A stretch of DNA of 64,000 nucleotides from Lineus longissimus (GCF_910592395.1 NC_088309.1:26228599-26292598); one strand, 5' to 3'. Numbered from the stretch's first letter, positions 36,082 through 48,312 are shown. Numbers and translations: made by a program. Notes: generated by a model not told the origin, from the letters alone.

Positions 36082-36370
36082 CGAGGTTTTTTTTACAGGT
36101 GGGATCGTACCATTGTGTACATTCAATTTATTATTAAAATAATTAAGTAAATGAAAAAAAGCAATAAAAACAAAAAGTGCATAGGCGTAATTGTTTGGGT
36201 CCTTCCCAGATTCGAACTCGCACCAATAAATTGTCAATGTGCATCGCTGATCTTGTTTACTGACTAACAACACGTGCGTTGCTTACTTGATGACGTCAGG
36301 CGAAGTTACTGCGCTCTGATTGGCGGTCAATGTACATAATGGTACGAACCTACCTGTAAAAAAAACCTCG
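36082..36370. mobile_element. 289-bp MITE in the HNRNPM promoter region
   Basis: The ends are inverted repeats of about 42 bp: left GCGAGGTTTTTTTTACAGGT, then GGGATCGTACCATTGTGTAC; the right end read inward on the minus strand is the same with T/A and A/G changes. The inside has no coding frame but contains a B-box-like GAGTTCGAATCT on the minus strand. The right end is 98 bp from the HNRNPM start codon. A related solo end lies at 35084-35154. Confidence 0.75.
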
Positions 36371-36468
36371 CGTCCTGGGTAGATCGATTCCCGCGCTCGA
36401 GGTGTTAATTTGATTGGACACCTATCGGATAATTTTAAAGTTATTCCTTTCACACAAAGCGTATCAAA
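36371..36468 (+). promoter_or_regulatory. HNRNPM proximal promoter and 5' UTR
   Basis: Ninety-eight bases between the MITE and the start codon. It contains an inverted CCAAT box (GATTGG at 36412) and TCCCGCGCTCGAGG. No TATA box is seen. The ATG context is AAAATGG with a purine at -3. Confidence 0.4.
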
Positions 36469-39400
36469 ATGGCCGATTTGCAAGATTCGATGGGTGGCGA
36501 AAATGGGTTCGAAAACCGTAACGCTGGGAGGTATGATCGATTTTTATAAACTTAGACTGTTCCTCTTTATTCATAGATCACGGATATATATAATTAGACT
36601 TTGGTCTGTTTTATAACGTGCATAAAAAGCTAATAGTAAATCACTCCCTTGTCGACGTGGTTTCACTTCAGTGTGGACATGGCGGAATCTCCCCGTGGCA
36701 ATGTATATGTATGCTAATGCATGTATCAATGCATCATGCACGCATCTACAAAACATGATGGTTATCAATAGAAATAGACCATCATCACTAATCATGCATA
36801 ACACCCTGGTTAAATTACTGTGGAAATGAGCAACAGGCCATTAACTTGCAAAAGAAAGGTCTGAAAACTAAAAACTAAAGTAGGTAGGCCCTAGTAAAGA
36901 CAAAGAGACACTGATGTTGTGATGACTGAGTGAAGTCGCGATGCGAAGAGTTTTTTCATTCAGTGTTAGTGAAGACTTCACTGTTAGACTGTATTGTTGA
37001 TTGGGGCTTCAACTTCACGCCTTCATTCAAATTCAATCGTGCAATGTTTGACGTATGATTGATCTATTAAATGATGAGTGTTGTCATGTCACTGCATGCA
37101 TGCACTGTGCATGTGAGTGAAGACTTGTACCACACTGTGTGTGTTACTGTTGTTATCATGCTCTCGTCAGTGCGCGCCATCTCAGTTTTGCCATCGTGCT
37201 TTTTCCTTTGTTTAATTGTTGTATTCGACAAAATGTGTGAAAATCTGTTTTCCCTTTGATGAATTTGAGGTAATGAATTCTAACAATTTCCCAGACAACA
37301 AGCCAGGGGACAATAGTTATCACTATCAGCACCATGTGTTGTTCATGATATGTTGCCTTTGATAGACATTGTAATCTGTGAAACCTTTTCAGGAAAGAGA
37401 ATACAGAATCACTTTGTTTAAAAATATGGCAGTCCTTGCCCTGCACTCATGTGTGTTTTGTTACACGTATCATTTAAGGTCAAGATCCAGGTCTCGTTCT
37501 AGGTCAAGAGACCGTGACAACCGCCGAGACAGGCGGGGGCGGGATCGTGAAGACCGAAAACCTCGAACAGATAACCTTAAGAGCAAGAGAGTCTACATCT
37601 GTAACCTCCCATATGAAGCAAAATGGCAGGATATCAAGGACTTGATGAAAAAAGAAGGTAAGTCATCATGTTCTGGAAAAATGTGTTGTTCTCACTGTGC
37701 CCAGTTTGATTGGCTGGCACTGGTTTGTGTACACTTTGGGAAGACAAGCAACTCCTGTATTTTCCTAGATATTTATGTAATCAATGGTTGACTTTACCTC
37801 TGATAGATTGTTCTGAATCTGTTCATATTTGTTACTTGTGGTTATTTCTGCCTAATTTCAGTCGGCGATGCATATGTTGAACTGTATGAGGACAGCAATG
37901 GAAAGGCTTCTGGATGTGGGTAAGTTCTGTCACCACCTTTTACGTGATACTGATATTAAACAAGAGGAGTTAGATGGCAATTCACTGTAAATTTGAAGTG
38001 TAACAAGGCTTTGACTTCCATGATCTGCATGTATCTCTAAGAACCAGCCAGAAGTTATAATGGTAGATACCATCATAAATTATGTCTTCTCATTTCAGAT
38101 GTGTTGAGTTCAGAACAATTGAGCTGGCTAAAGAATGTATTGAAAAGATGTATCGATATGAGTATAAGGGACGAGGTCTTGTTGTACGAGAGGTGTGTAC
38201 AAAGGTAGTTCAGTCTGAACTGCTATGCTGAGTCTAGCACAGATCAGAACCTGGGTACTTCTGTGTTTTCAAGAGGAAATTGGCACTTCAAAAAAGAAGA
38301 CTTTAAGAAATAAGACGTGACATCCACTGACCTAAGAATTTGATGATAAGAAAAAGAGAGAACAAGCAAAGAAATCTGTTAACTTGGCGTGATTGTTGCA
38401 CAAAGAAGGCCACAGCACTTTGCTAATCACTGGTGACTTGATTTTTCATGTATCGTGTTTATCTCTAATCACAATGTTAACTCGCGTTTTATTCCAGGAG
38501 AAAGATAAAGACCGAGAACGCCATGGTAAAGACAGTGACCGAGGGATGAGTATGGGCGGCGGAGGCTACGGTGGTGGTGGAGGCGGAGGCGGATATGGCT
38601 CTGGAGGATATGGCGGCCGCGACTCGGGCTTTGGTGGTGGTGGTGGTATTGGCAGTATGAGCTCTATGCAGTCAAGTGGTCCACCAAGTCTGAGCTCCTA
38701 TGCCGGCCATGATCATTATGGCATTCCTGTGGAAATTCTGATGGAGTTGGATATTGTACCACCGCTTGTCAGCCAAGTTTTTGTTTCAAATGTAAGTCTG
38801 TGTTTGCAGCTATTCATTGAACAATGAAGCTAGAGAATAGTCATGTTTTGTCAAGTTACTAGATATCTTCTGTAGCCAAAGGGTCTGTCATTATGAGAGT
38901 GACTGCATTGGCTGGATAATGTGAAAGGGCAATGTGTTCCCTCAGGTGTATACTCCAATAACCCCAGTTTTATGTCCTCGGACATCTTAATCTCATTTGG
39001 TTTAGAACATTGCAGTGGGTTTGCCCTTATGTTTGATTTTTTCTCCCTTTGCACAGCTTCCATACAAGATCTCGTCTGAAAGGTTAAAGGAGGTATTCTC
39101 AGTAGCTGGCAATGTGTTGCGTGCAGACATCCTCACAGACGAAGATGGCAAGAGCAAGGGCAAGGGAATTGTGGAGTTTGAGAGTCCAAGAGAAGCTGTT
39201 GAAGCTATTGGTATCCTTTTGAAATGGCAAGGTCTTCATAGACATGTAGAAATCCATCAAAATACGGGTGCGTCTTGTTAGAAGAATCAAAAGAGACGCC
39301 AAGCTGCAGAGAGAGAGTCTCCATGGCAAATACACTCCCGACGCATATTTTGTCACAATGTCAGCCAAATTCATGTCTTTCCTTGACCATATCTTCAGCA

Positions 39401-41448
39401 CTGTTAAAGGACCAATTGCTTGTTGATCGCCAGATGTGTGTACACATGGACAAGAAGGCAAAATGTGGAGAGGAGAAACGTCTGCCTGCTGGTCTAAAGA
39501 CTGTGGGAAAGAGTATCTCACTGAGAGGAGCAAGATATGGTGGTTCTTGTATGTCAGACTTTGGTACGTAGTTTCTTTGTCAAGAGATGTTACAAAATTG
39601 CCTAGAACAGGAAATACTGAACTTGTATTTGACGACATCTAATTGTCACAAGATGTATTGAAGATGAAATTTGTTTTGACCTGCGAAGCTTTGTGGTGGG
39701 CTCCAGTATTGTGTCTCATACAATTATTATGCTAACATCCCTCTCTGTTCTTTAGGTTCCAGCTCTGGTATGGGTGGTAGCTCAGGAATGGGGAGCTCGG
39801 GCATGGGAAGCTCTATGATGGGTTCCAGTATGATGTCTGACAACATGAACATGATGGGTAAGCAGTCACTGGGTAAGAAACATTGTCAACAATCTTGGAG
39901 GATATTTTAGCTGTACTGTGTCCTGTCATCTTCCTTGCTACATACAGCCAGTATATCTCCTTGCCAGGCTACCTCTGCTATGATGATTGAGCCATAATCT
40001 TTTTCAATCATTCTGCTGCAGTTGTTTAGGATGTTATGCATTCTTCTTCACTCACCTTCTCTAAGACTTACTTTATATGGGCTGTGTTAAGAATTTGAAT
40101 TTCCTTATGCCAACTTCTCGAAGTGCTATCTAACCTAAAGTATTTTCCATTCTCCAGGTAACTATGGTAGCAGCAATAGTATGCTTGGCAGCGGAATGAG
40201 CAGTATGGGCAACATGGGTGGTATGTCAAGTATGTCGGGCATGAACTCAATGGGCAGTGGCACATCAAGCGGTTTCGGCAGCGGCATGAGTAACCTCAGC
40301 CAGTTCTCATCCTCGATGGGAAATTTCGGAATGGGTTCTGGAAACAGTATGCTTGGCAATACAGATTCAGGTAAGTACTTGCTTAATTTTCCCTAGTTTA
40401 CCATTTGAGTGTCATACCCATGTTAACTTGTCCGAGTTATTTGCTGCAAGTAAAAAGATAATTGACATACCGTAATAGTCTCCTTCATTTCCATGTTTAG
40501 GTTTTGGCAGCTCCGGCATGAGTGGAATGAGTAACTATGGGATGAGTGACATGAGTCGAAACATGGGCATGAGTGGTATGGGCATGTCGAGTAGTATGAT
40601 GAACAGCAGCATGGACTCTGGTATGTCAGGGCGGTCGAGTGGCCGCGGTGAAGCCAGACGGAACGGAGGAGGTGGTGGTGGTGGCGACTCTGATGACTAC
40701 ACGCTGATTGTGAGGAATCTGGATTATAAAGTCAGCTGGCAGGACCTGAAGGATCACTTCAGATCAGTTGGTAAGTTCTCAATTCTACTTTTGCCTTCAT
40801 TCTCAGGAGGTGATGCCTATCCGTGTGGCTTCTCACTCGCCACCCCATAGGCCGTGTGACCACCATCATTTGACCAACAATTGTTAAAGTTACAGATTGT
40901 TTGGAATGTGTTATGCTTATTTGAAAACCTATCCCAATCCCCAGATGGCATGTTTGTACGGCGATGTAATGATTATTGGAAGCTCGAACGATGTGTCTAT
41001 CGAAGTGTATGTATGCCGAGTTGAAGAAAGCATTTGACTCTCCTGAATGCTTGGTCTTTTCAGGTGAAGTGAAGTATGCCAAGATCAAGATGGAAGATGG
41101 AAAATCATCAGGTCAAGGCATTGTACGATTCCGGACACTCTCAGAAGCAGAAAAGGCCATCAGTATCCTTTTGTACCGGCTTTGATTAGAAACCCATTGC
41201 ATGTTATTGGTCAGAATGTGCTCTTCTGACATATGAGTGATTTTGGCATTGGACTAGGGGATATACTCTGTTGAAGTGAGGCTGTTTGGAGTCTACCTGA
41301 CGATCTTGGTTCACCTAAATGATATTTGTATGTTTCTTATACTTTCTTTCATATCCCTTCTTTGCACCTTAACTCTTCTTCAGACCAATTTAATGGGTCA
41401 AAATTCAACGGACGTACACTGCGGCTAAAGCTGGACGATGGCAAGTAG
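36469..41448 (+). CDS. HNRNPM: HNRNPM / MYEF2-type RNA-binding protein
   Basis: Twelve coding exons: 36469-36530, 37479-37657, 37862-37919, 38099-38192, 38498-38791, 39057-39210, 39399-39563, 39756-39857, 40158-40370, 40501-40770, 41064-41162 and 41384-41448; together 584 residues, phases consistent, GT-AG throughout. Order: short acidic start; an RS/RD-rich stretch (about residues 21-47); RRM1 (58-131, RNP2 VYICNL, RNP1 GCGCVEF); a Gly-rich linker; RRM2 (224-297, QVFVSNLPYK, ADILTDEDGKSKG); a long Gly/Met/Ser linker with many GMSS/GMG units; RRM3 (506-581, LIVRNLDYKVSW, AKIKMEDGKSSG) ending LKLDDGK. This matches vertebrate HNRNPM and its paralogue MYEF2, nuclear proteins that bind GU-rich pre-mRNA and regulate splicing; the vertebrate linker has MERMG-type repeats where this one has simpler GM/SM repeats. 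Exon 8 has two donors 15 nt apart (after 39857 or 39872). Confidence 0.95.
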
Positions 41449-42600
41449 ACAGTTTGGTCCAGTCTGAATCGGATTTTCTCGGTTTTCGGCTTCTTAGGAC
41501 TTGATATTTGTGCAGTTGTTTTTCCTTGAATTGACAGTTTGAGACGAGTCCGGATTGAGTCGTTCACATTGTCTTGTTTCCTGCTGGGGAGAACATCTGT
41601 GGAGAACTTAACTTAGAACTACTGTCATCGTCAGATCCTTTAGTATACCAGTCATGTCTGGGTTCTAGATTAGCTGGATTCTGAATTCATTATATTCATC
41701 CGGCTGCTACCATCATCAGTACTTATCTGCAAATCAGTGCAGTGGTCAGAAGTATCGTTTGTTCATTTCTAGAAGACATATTTCAGGGTCAGAGTTTCTC
41801 GTCTCATCTTATATTTCCACCTGATCACTAACCTTTAAAAAGTTGATACATTTAGATTTGAAATGGTCAGTTTTTCGAGTTCCTTACTGGCCCTCCACTC
41901 TGAAACTTTTGACGAAGAAACTTCTTTTCTGTTGGGACTTCAAATTTCGATATGTTCTAACAGTTTAAATTCCAAGGCTTTTTCAGGAAAGATTGGTGTA
42001 AAACAAGATTTGGTCAGGTCAAACACAATATTTCAGTTGTTTCATACTGGTCTGAGGAAACATATCTTTCTGAGATCGAGTGCGAGTATTGCACTATTAA
42101 ACTCTTGACGTCTGACCTTTCTCATCATTGACATTAATCATGATATTGTAGATGTTTCAGAACGCTTGTAATCATGTCAGTCACTTTCTATTGACTTGCT
42201 GTCGCGTGGTGTCTTTGTGCGTATCTTGTGAATCAGAATAAGTCATTTTTAGACCCCACATTTAATTCTCTTGTTACTGTGTTTAATTCGTCGTAATCAT
42301 TATTCAGCTCATTTATAAATCCTGTTAGACAGTAAAAATCTGCTAAAATTGAACTGTTGTTTTGAGACGCGTTGTCAATTGTTTTGAATCCAGTTAGCCT
42401 TTGTTTATTTGATTGGTCCTTGGTACTCGATCATGTGATGCCCTCTAGAAACTTTCAGAATAAAGTGGATTTTATGTAGATGTGACTGAATTTGAATCTT
42501 GTCTTGAAAATTGTTTGGCAGGTCAATTTGTTTCTGCACATGATGATGTTGCCATGGCCTCTTTAGTAATGTACTCATCAATTTGTGAGAATAAAGTGGA
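41449..42600 (+). other. HNRNPM 3' UTR with two poly(A) signals
   Basis: Non-coding sequence after the stop codon. AATAAA lies at 42459-42464 and again at 42590-42595, both within the same short text (AGAATAAAGTGGATTT), so the signal region looks duplicated. Transcript ends near 42480 and 42615 are the simplest reading. Confidence 0.5.
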
Positions 42601-45190
42601 TTTCATGTTTTATATTGTCACGAAATCGGAGAATCTGTTGGATTATTCTGCTGAACCTCGTGACGTTTCCAGGTTATTCTTTAGTTCATTATCTAAGGTA
42701 CAGTGCCTTGCATTTGGAATTTGTGGTGGCAAAAGCTCGTTGCCGTGGCATTGCTTTGGAATACGCAGATTAAGACCGCTGAAACTATTCAGTTAGGTGC
42801 CATTTCATTTGCTTGGCCATGATTTGATGACATTGTGACCCTCCTGCTTAGGACTGGCCTCGTTAAGTCAGGGTTCCCATTGGTATGAATTAGAATGGAA
42901 CAAATATAATGATCCTATGCATTTGATGAGGAATACAAAATCTTGTGCATCTTAGGTTTATGTTTGTGTATTTGTCTAGAGGTTGCTATCAGGAATCGTT
43001 ATCTGTTACAAGTTCTAAACTAACAAACATCTGGCTGAATTAACACAATTCATTCCTTACAATATAAATGTATCTTCTTGAAATTTGAATATTTTTGTCC
43101 CATTCATTCATCACCACCCACAGGTCAGAGGTGGGAACCCTGACATTACGGTTTCATCACACTTATCTTTTCATTCTTGTCTGCCTAATATTGGGCGGGA
43201 AAGGTCGGAGGGGAGATGGCTGCTAAGAAATCCTCTCCAGAAACACTTTTAAAAATAGCATGTGAATGCGTGTGCAGTTGACCCAAAGAGGAGATAATTT
43301 TTTCCCCCAAGTTGTTCAGGATCAGTTTGTCTCTTGCATATACATACATCCTTTACAAGTGATTCAGGCCTCTGTGTGTTGAGGAGTGCTTGTAGGAATT
43401 TTCCTAATTTCTTGGATATCATTCAGAGAGGATTTGCAGTGACTAACCAAGACAGATAGTGATGCTGCATTGGTACACAACGTCAGAACTGGAGATTTGA
43501 TGCGATCATGGATTTAGTGTCCACATAATTAGGAGTAATTTATTCACTGAGGAAATGATAGCAGAGTCTTTTCAACATGACAACCATTCCTGTTTTCGGT
43601 TTTGAATATTGTTGACGGCATCAGAATGGGGGAGAGAGATTGCACTGAGGACCTTTGCAAAATGATGATGTCTTTGTGCAGCTGAGGTAATTTGATCCAA
43701 ACATATAGTTTGATAAATTTTCACTAATTTGTGTATGCCCTTGGTCAAGATGAAGTCAGTTGTGTTTACTTATTCTGGCTTCAAGGTCTGTAAGTGTTAA
43801 AATGTACAATCCAAACCATTTACCAGAAAGTTGAAGTCGGTTTTTTCAATCTGATTTGATTTGATTAAGAAAGGGTCAAAAAGTTGATATTTCTTGTGGA
43901 CAAGTCAGCAGGGGAGGTGTGTTGAAAAAAAACATGATTTTCTTGAGGACCTTGTGATGAGATTTGTGTGCAAGGTTGTGGTCAGTTCATCTTTAATGCA
44001 TTCCTTTGTATTTACTATTTGTTTCATTTGTCTGATACAATTCCACTTCATTTCGTCGGACTTTTCTTTTGTAAGGTGATTAGCAGCAAGGCATATGTCT
44101 TTGAAATTTAGGTGATGTTGCAGTTGCAGAGAAGATATTCACTCACAAGTTTCCATCCTGTTCTGTCGGGTACAAGGTAAGGCAAGAAATCCAAGGTTCC
44201 AAAAGTTCTGGTTAAATGATAATGTTATGTTCCTCTGACCTGTCATGTGAGAGGATCGGATGACTTTTTCTATCAGAAGGAGACCTGGTCAAAAGAGTCG
44301 GCTTGAAAAGTTCACTTTATGTGTTCTGGAAACTGAGAGAAAATGCTGTTTCACTTCTGCTGTTTGTGCATTGGTGTTGGGTCAAAACGTAAGTCAATCG
44401 CTAAGAAATCTTATGTCTAATATTTTGGATCGACATTTTGTGAATTGAACTTAAAACCTACACGCAAGTTCCTTTACGCCGTGTCTTCTTTCCATCTCTT
44501 CAGTTGGTGTTATGAACTTCTTTGTCAAGGTCATTTTAAAAACCAATTTCCAGAGAAGTTACGTGATGCATCTCGGAATAAATACTGAGATACGTAAGGA
44601 TCCTGGCATTGGTTTAGCCGTACTAATAGCCACTTCTCCGACTCTGTGGCTATGGTTGATTTCCTTCATCACACTCCTTGTCTCGAGGTTGACTGATTTG
44701 AATAACAACATTTAAACTTGGCATTTTAATCATTTGCTTCTCAGTAATCTCGGAAACCACTCGATGAATACCAGTTGTAAATGTAGGTCAGATCTCTCCA
44801 ACCCCTTACCTTTTTGTTGACCTTTGTAGAGAATATCAGTTTCTCAATGTTGGTGATTAATATCATGAAATCTCATGCCAAGTTTAGAGTAAAAATATGT
44901 TGGTTTTTGCTGGGCAACATTCATCAGTTACTCGTGGTCTTGGACAATGTCTGCTGTGTTGTGATTCATGCAGATGCATATTGTTTGTTCACTAATGGTG
45001 TCACTCAGTACAAAGTAAACACTACTGTTAACAACCAAGGAACATCTCTTGTTCAATTGCTGAAAAAGCATTGGATTGGCATATTGCAAGATTTCTTCAA
45101 CACGGTCCAAGCAAGATTGATTTTCCTTATCTCTCTGAAATAACATTGATATTTCATTGCCATTTCAATGATTTATCAAATACCATCTCT
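42601..45190. other. Stretch downstream of HNRNPM, no gene seen
   Basis: AT/GT-rich sequence without recognisable exons. It may be intergenic or belong to a longer HNRNPM transcript reaching the signal at 46203. Confidence 0.35.
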
Positions 45191-45201
45191 TTCTCATTTA
45201 G

Positions 45202-45368
45202 GTATCAAAGACAAATCGAGTGAACCGTCTGAGCACCCAAATCGTTTTCTACAGAATCTTGACAGAGATTTACACAGGGAGAAGGAAAGACAAAAAGACA
45301 AAGATAGACTGAACAAACACAAAGAGAATGATATAGCTACAAGGAATGTCTTTCTGGGTCTGTCCTGA
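45202..45368 (+). other. Candidate alternative terminal exon
   Basis: A good acceptor (ctctttctcatttag) opens a 55-codon frame of high charge (RFLQNLDRDLHREKERQKDK and on to RNVFLGLS) ending in TGA at 45366-45368. Several HNRNPM exons end in the phase this acceptor needs, so it could be an alternative C terminus of that gene. An AATAAA follows at 46203-46208. I do not recognise the peptide, and low-complexity K/E/D coding can arise by chance. Confidence 0.25.
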
Positions 45369-46202
45369 ACCACCATCTGAAAAATACGGGAGAAGACTGG
45401 TCCTCGACTACAATGGGCGATGCTCCAATCTGTACCGTTGTGGTTAAAAGAATAATAGCAGGCCTACTGTGGAAGAGAGTGAACGCCTGCAAGTCCTGTT
45501 CAGTGGGACACTATGCTCCGAGGTAAATGGTTGTGCTGCTTCTTTGTGTACAGGCATTTTAACATTATATGAAAACCTTTTTTCAGACTGGTGTATTCTG
45601 ATAGAATTTTCTTATTCATGGTGACTCTATAAAGGCAGTGCCGAGGAAACTAGTTCTTATTTTGTTACTTTGTGTATCAATTGTACTTTGTGATAAATTG
45701 ACTGTGTCTATTACCGGTAAAGGATATTTGATATCATCTGAACTAGTTTCTGGCTGATAATAGGGCTTTCTCTGAAAACCTTTTGATTACACCTCAAGAC
45801 CATAGTCTTTTTTTTCCAGGCATTGGTTGGGATAATCAAAGGCAGACTCGAAGGTTGAATCCTAATGAAAGTGCTTTGGATACTGACTTGACTGACAAAC
45901 AGTGTTAATGCGTGCATTAAGGATAGTGATTCCGAGTTGGATTTATTGATAATCACAAGAACATTCATAGATAGGGACTGCTGATTTCCTTGAGTTGCTT
46001 GGCGATGTGCTTGTGACTGTGATGGTTTATTACTTGTGTGTATGAACTGTTGCTTCGGAGGTGGCACCAAGCAGAAACTGATTCAAGTTGATGGATTTCC
46101 GATGCTGTTATAATTGGATTGTTTTCAAATTAATTGTTATAAAGTTTATCTTGTAATTGTTGACGTACCATTCCAGTCAAATGTTGCTTTTGAGAACTAA
46201 TC

Positions 46203-46208
46203 AATAAA
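46203..46208 (+). promoter_or_regulatory. Candidate distal poly(A) signal
   Basis: AATAAA on the plus strand followed by GT-rich text (TTTGGTTTAGTTTGGGTTT), a suitable downstream element. It would serve a long HNRNPM transcript or one ending in the 45202 exon. Confidence 0.35.
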
Positions 46209-46369
46209 AAGATATCACTGAATATTTGGTTTAGTTTGGGTTTATGCTCCATTGTTCCATCTAAGACTGCTCTGGTTATTGTGTCCGCCCTCATCTGATG
46301 TCATGAGTGCCAACACTACCAGCTTTGTAATTCTTGTCTGGAGAAACTGCTCCTAGACATGAGGAACAA

Positions 46370-47210
46370 ACCGTGGTCACATAAACTGCCTGGAAGATCG
46401 CTCGACATTACGTCCTTGCCTGGCAGAGAGCCTGTGTCACCTGTCCCAGTTGACTACCCTTATATATGATGCCCTTGCTCTGGTAAATGTCCTGTTGCCT
46501 CTGCACAACCCCTTTGCGCAATTCCCTTGGTAATGATGTCCTTGCCTTGGGTGAAGAGACCATGTCCCCTCGGTACAATCCTATGTCGGAGACGCTGCTC
46601 TGAAGACTGCTGGACATGATGTCCTAGCCCTGGTGAAGAGGGCATGTCACTTCGGTACATACAACCCTTTGTTAAAGACGATGCCCAGAAGACTGCTGGA
46701 CATGATGTCCTTGCCCTGGTAAAGAGGGCATGTCACTTCGGTACATACAACCCTTGGTTAAAGACGATGCCCAGAAGACTGCTGGGCATGATGTCCTTGA
46801 CCTGGTAAAGAGGGCATGTCACTTCGGTACATACAACCCTTGGTTAAAGACCATGCCCAGAAGACTGCTGGGCATGATGTCCTTGCCCTGGTAAAGAGTG
46901 CATGTCACCTCTGCACAGACAACCCTTAGTCAGAGACAAAGTGCAGAAGACTGCTGGTAAGATGTCCTCACACTGTCTATAAGACCGCTAGACGTGATGT
47001 CCTCTCGTCCAGGCAAAGACTACATCACTTCGATGCATACCTTCGTCAAGAATACCGCCAAGACATACCAGAATACAGTTTGGCATGATGTCCTTGCCCT
47101 GGCAGAGATCACGTCACATTAGATACATCCTTCCGGAAATGATACTGCCCAGAATACTGCTGGACATGACGTCCTCAACGTTAACCAGGCATAAAGATCA
47201 TACTACCTTG
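46370..47210 (+). repeat. 86-bp tandem repeat, forward array
   Basis: GAAGACTGCTGG starts at 46602, 46688, 46774 and 46860, and a diverged copy at 46946, all exactly 86 bp apart. Units carry CATGATGTCCTTGCCCTGG, AAAGAGGGCATGTCAC and GGTACATACAACCCTTGG. Copies before 46600 and after 47030 are more diverged. No coding content. The same repeat lies in reverse orientation at 48000-48312. Confidence 0.9.
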
Positions 47211-47285
47211 GTAGAACATTGCAAGAAGACTTAATCTGGTCAGGTTGTCCTTGCAGAGGCAATAGGCCCATGTCACAAGTTTTGT

Positions 47286-47700
47286 AAGTTTTTCTGACAA
47301 GTTAACACTTTTAGGCTAATGGAGACGACATGACTGATGATGGAACAACCACCTTCTGCCAGCTGGAAATCTTGTCAGGTTGGAAGACCTTTACACAACC
47401 TTAAAAGGCCAAGTTTTTCTGACAAGTTGACACTATTAGGCTAATGGAGACGACAGGACTCACGACGGAACAACCACCTTCTGCCAGCTGGAAATCTTGT
47501 CAGGTTGGAAGACCTTTACACAACCTTAAAAGGCCAAGTTTTTCTGACAAGTTGACACTATTAGGCTAATGGAGACGACAGGACTGACGATGGAACAACC
47601 ACCTTCTGCCAGCTGGAAATCTTGTCAGGTTGGAAGACCTTTACACAACCTTAAAAGACCAAGTTTTTCTGACGAGTTGACACTATTAGGCTTGAAGACA
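47286..47700. repeat. 125-bp tandem repeat, 3.3 copies
   Basis: AAGTTTTTCTGACAAGTTGA-type text starts at 47286, 47411, 47536 and 47661, a strict 125-bp period; the copies are nearly identical (for example GGACT followed by GACGATGG or CACGACGG). The last copy breaks off after TATTAGGCT. It lies between the two oppositely oriented 86-bp arrays. Confidence 0.95.
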
Positions 47701-47999
47701 AGCATCAGTGCTAGCTGTAGGCGATGGTGTGTTAGAGGAACAACCTATCTTGAAGACCGATCAGTTCGAGAGCTCTGCTGGGCACCAATCTTATGAGGTT
47801 AGAACAATCCATATAGTTCCACTCACTCTATTGTTGGCCATCGAGCCTTGTCAATGGTTGTGACTGTAGGGCTGCTCCTGTCTGAAATATGCGTGTGTCT
47901 TGGTCCGATGTTTGGTTCAATGATCAGCATCACGTTATACCATTTGTGATTGTACATTAACTTCAACAATTGGCTGTGGCTGTAGACTTTGCCTGGTGA
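47701..47999. other. Spacer between repeat arrays
   Basis: Short unique-looking sequence with no gene; possibly decayed repeat. Confidence 0.3.
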
Positions 48000-48312
48000 G
48001 GACACCATGGCCAGCAGTCGTCTAGGCAGTATCTTTTGGAAAGGATATCATGACCAGACAGTAGCACTTTAGGCAGTAATATAGACAAGGCATCGAAGTT
48101 ATACTGGGCAGTGATGTATCCAAGTGACATGGTCTTTGCCTAAGCTAGGACTTTATGTCCAGTGGTCTTCTGGGCTGTCAATTGGAAAAGGGGATGTGTA
48201 CCAAGGTGATATAGTCTCTTTGCCAGGGTCGTCCAGCAGTCGTCTGGGCAGTGTCTTTGACCAAGGGTTGTACCAAGGTGTCATGGTCTTTGCCTGGGTG
48301 AGGTGAAGAGAC
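48000..48312 (-). repeat. 86-bp repeat family, inverted array
   Basis: The reverse complement of 48159-48310 reads AACCCTTGGTCAAAGACACT, then GCCCAGACGACTGCTGGAC and CCTGGCAAAGAGACTATATC, which aligns closely with the 86-bp unit of 46370-47210. Units here are about 74 bp and more diverged (GTCKTCTGGGC at 48165 and 48239; GTCGTCTAGG at 48018). Together with the forward array this makes a large inverted repeat. Confidence 0.8.
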
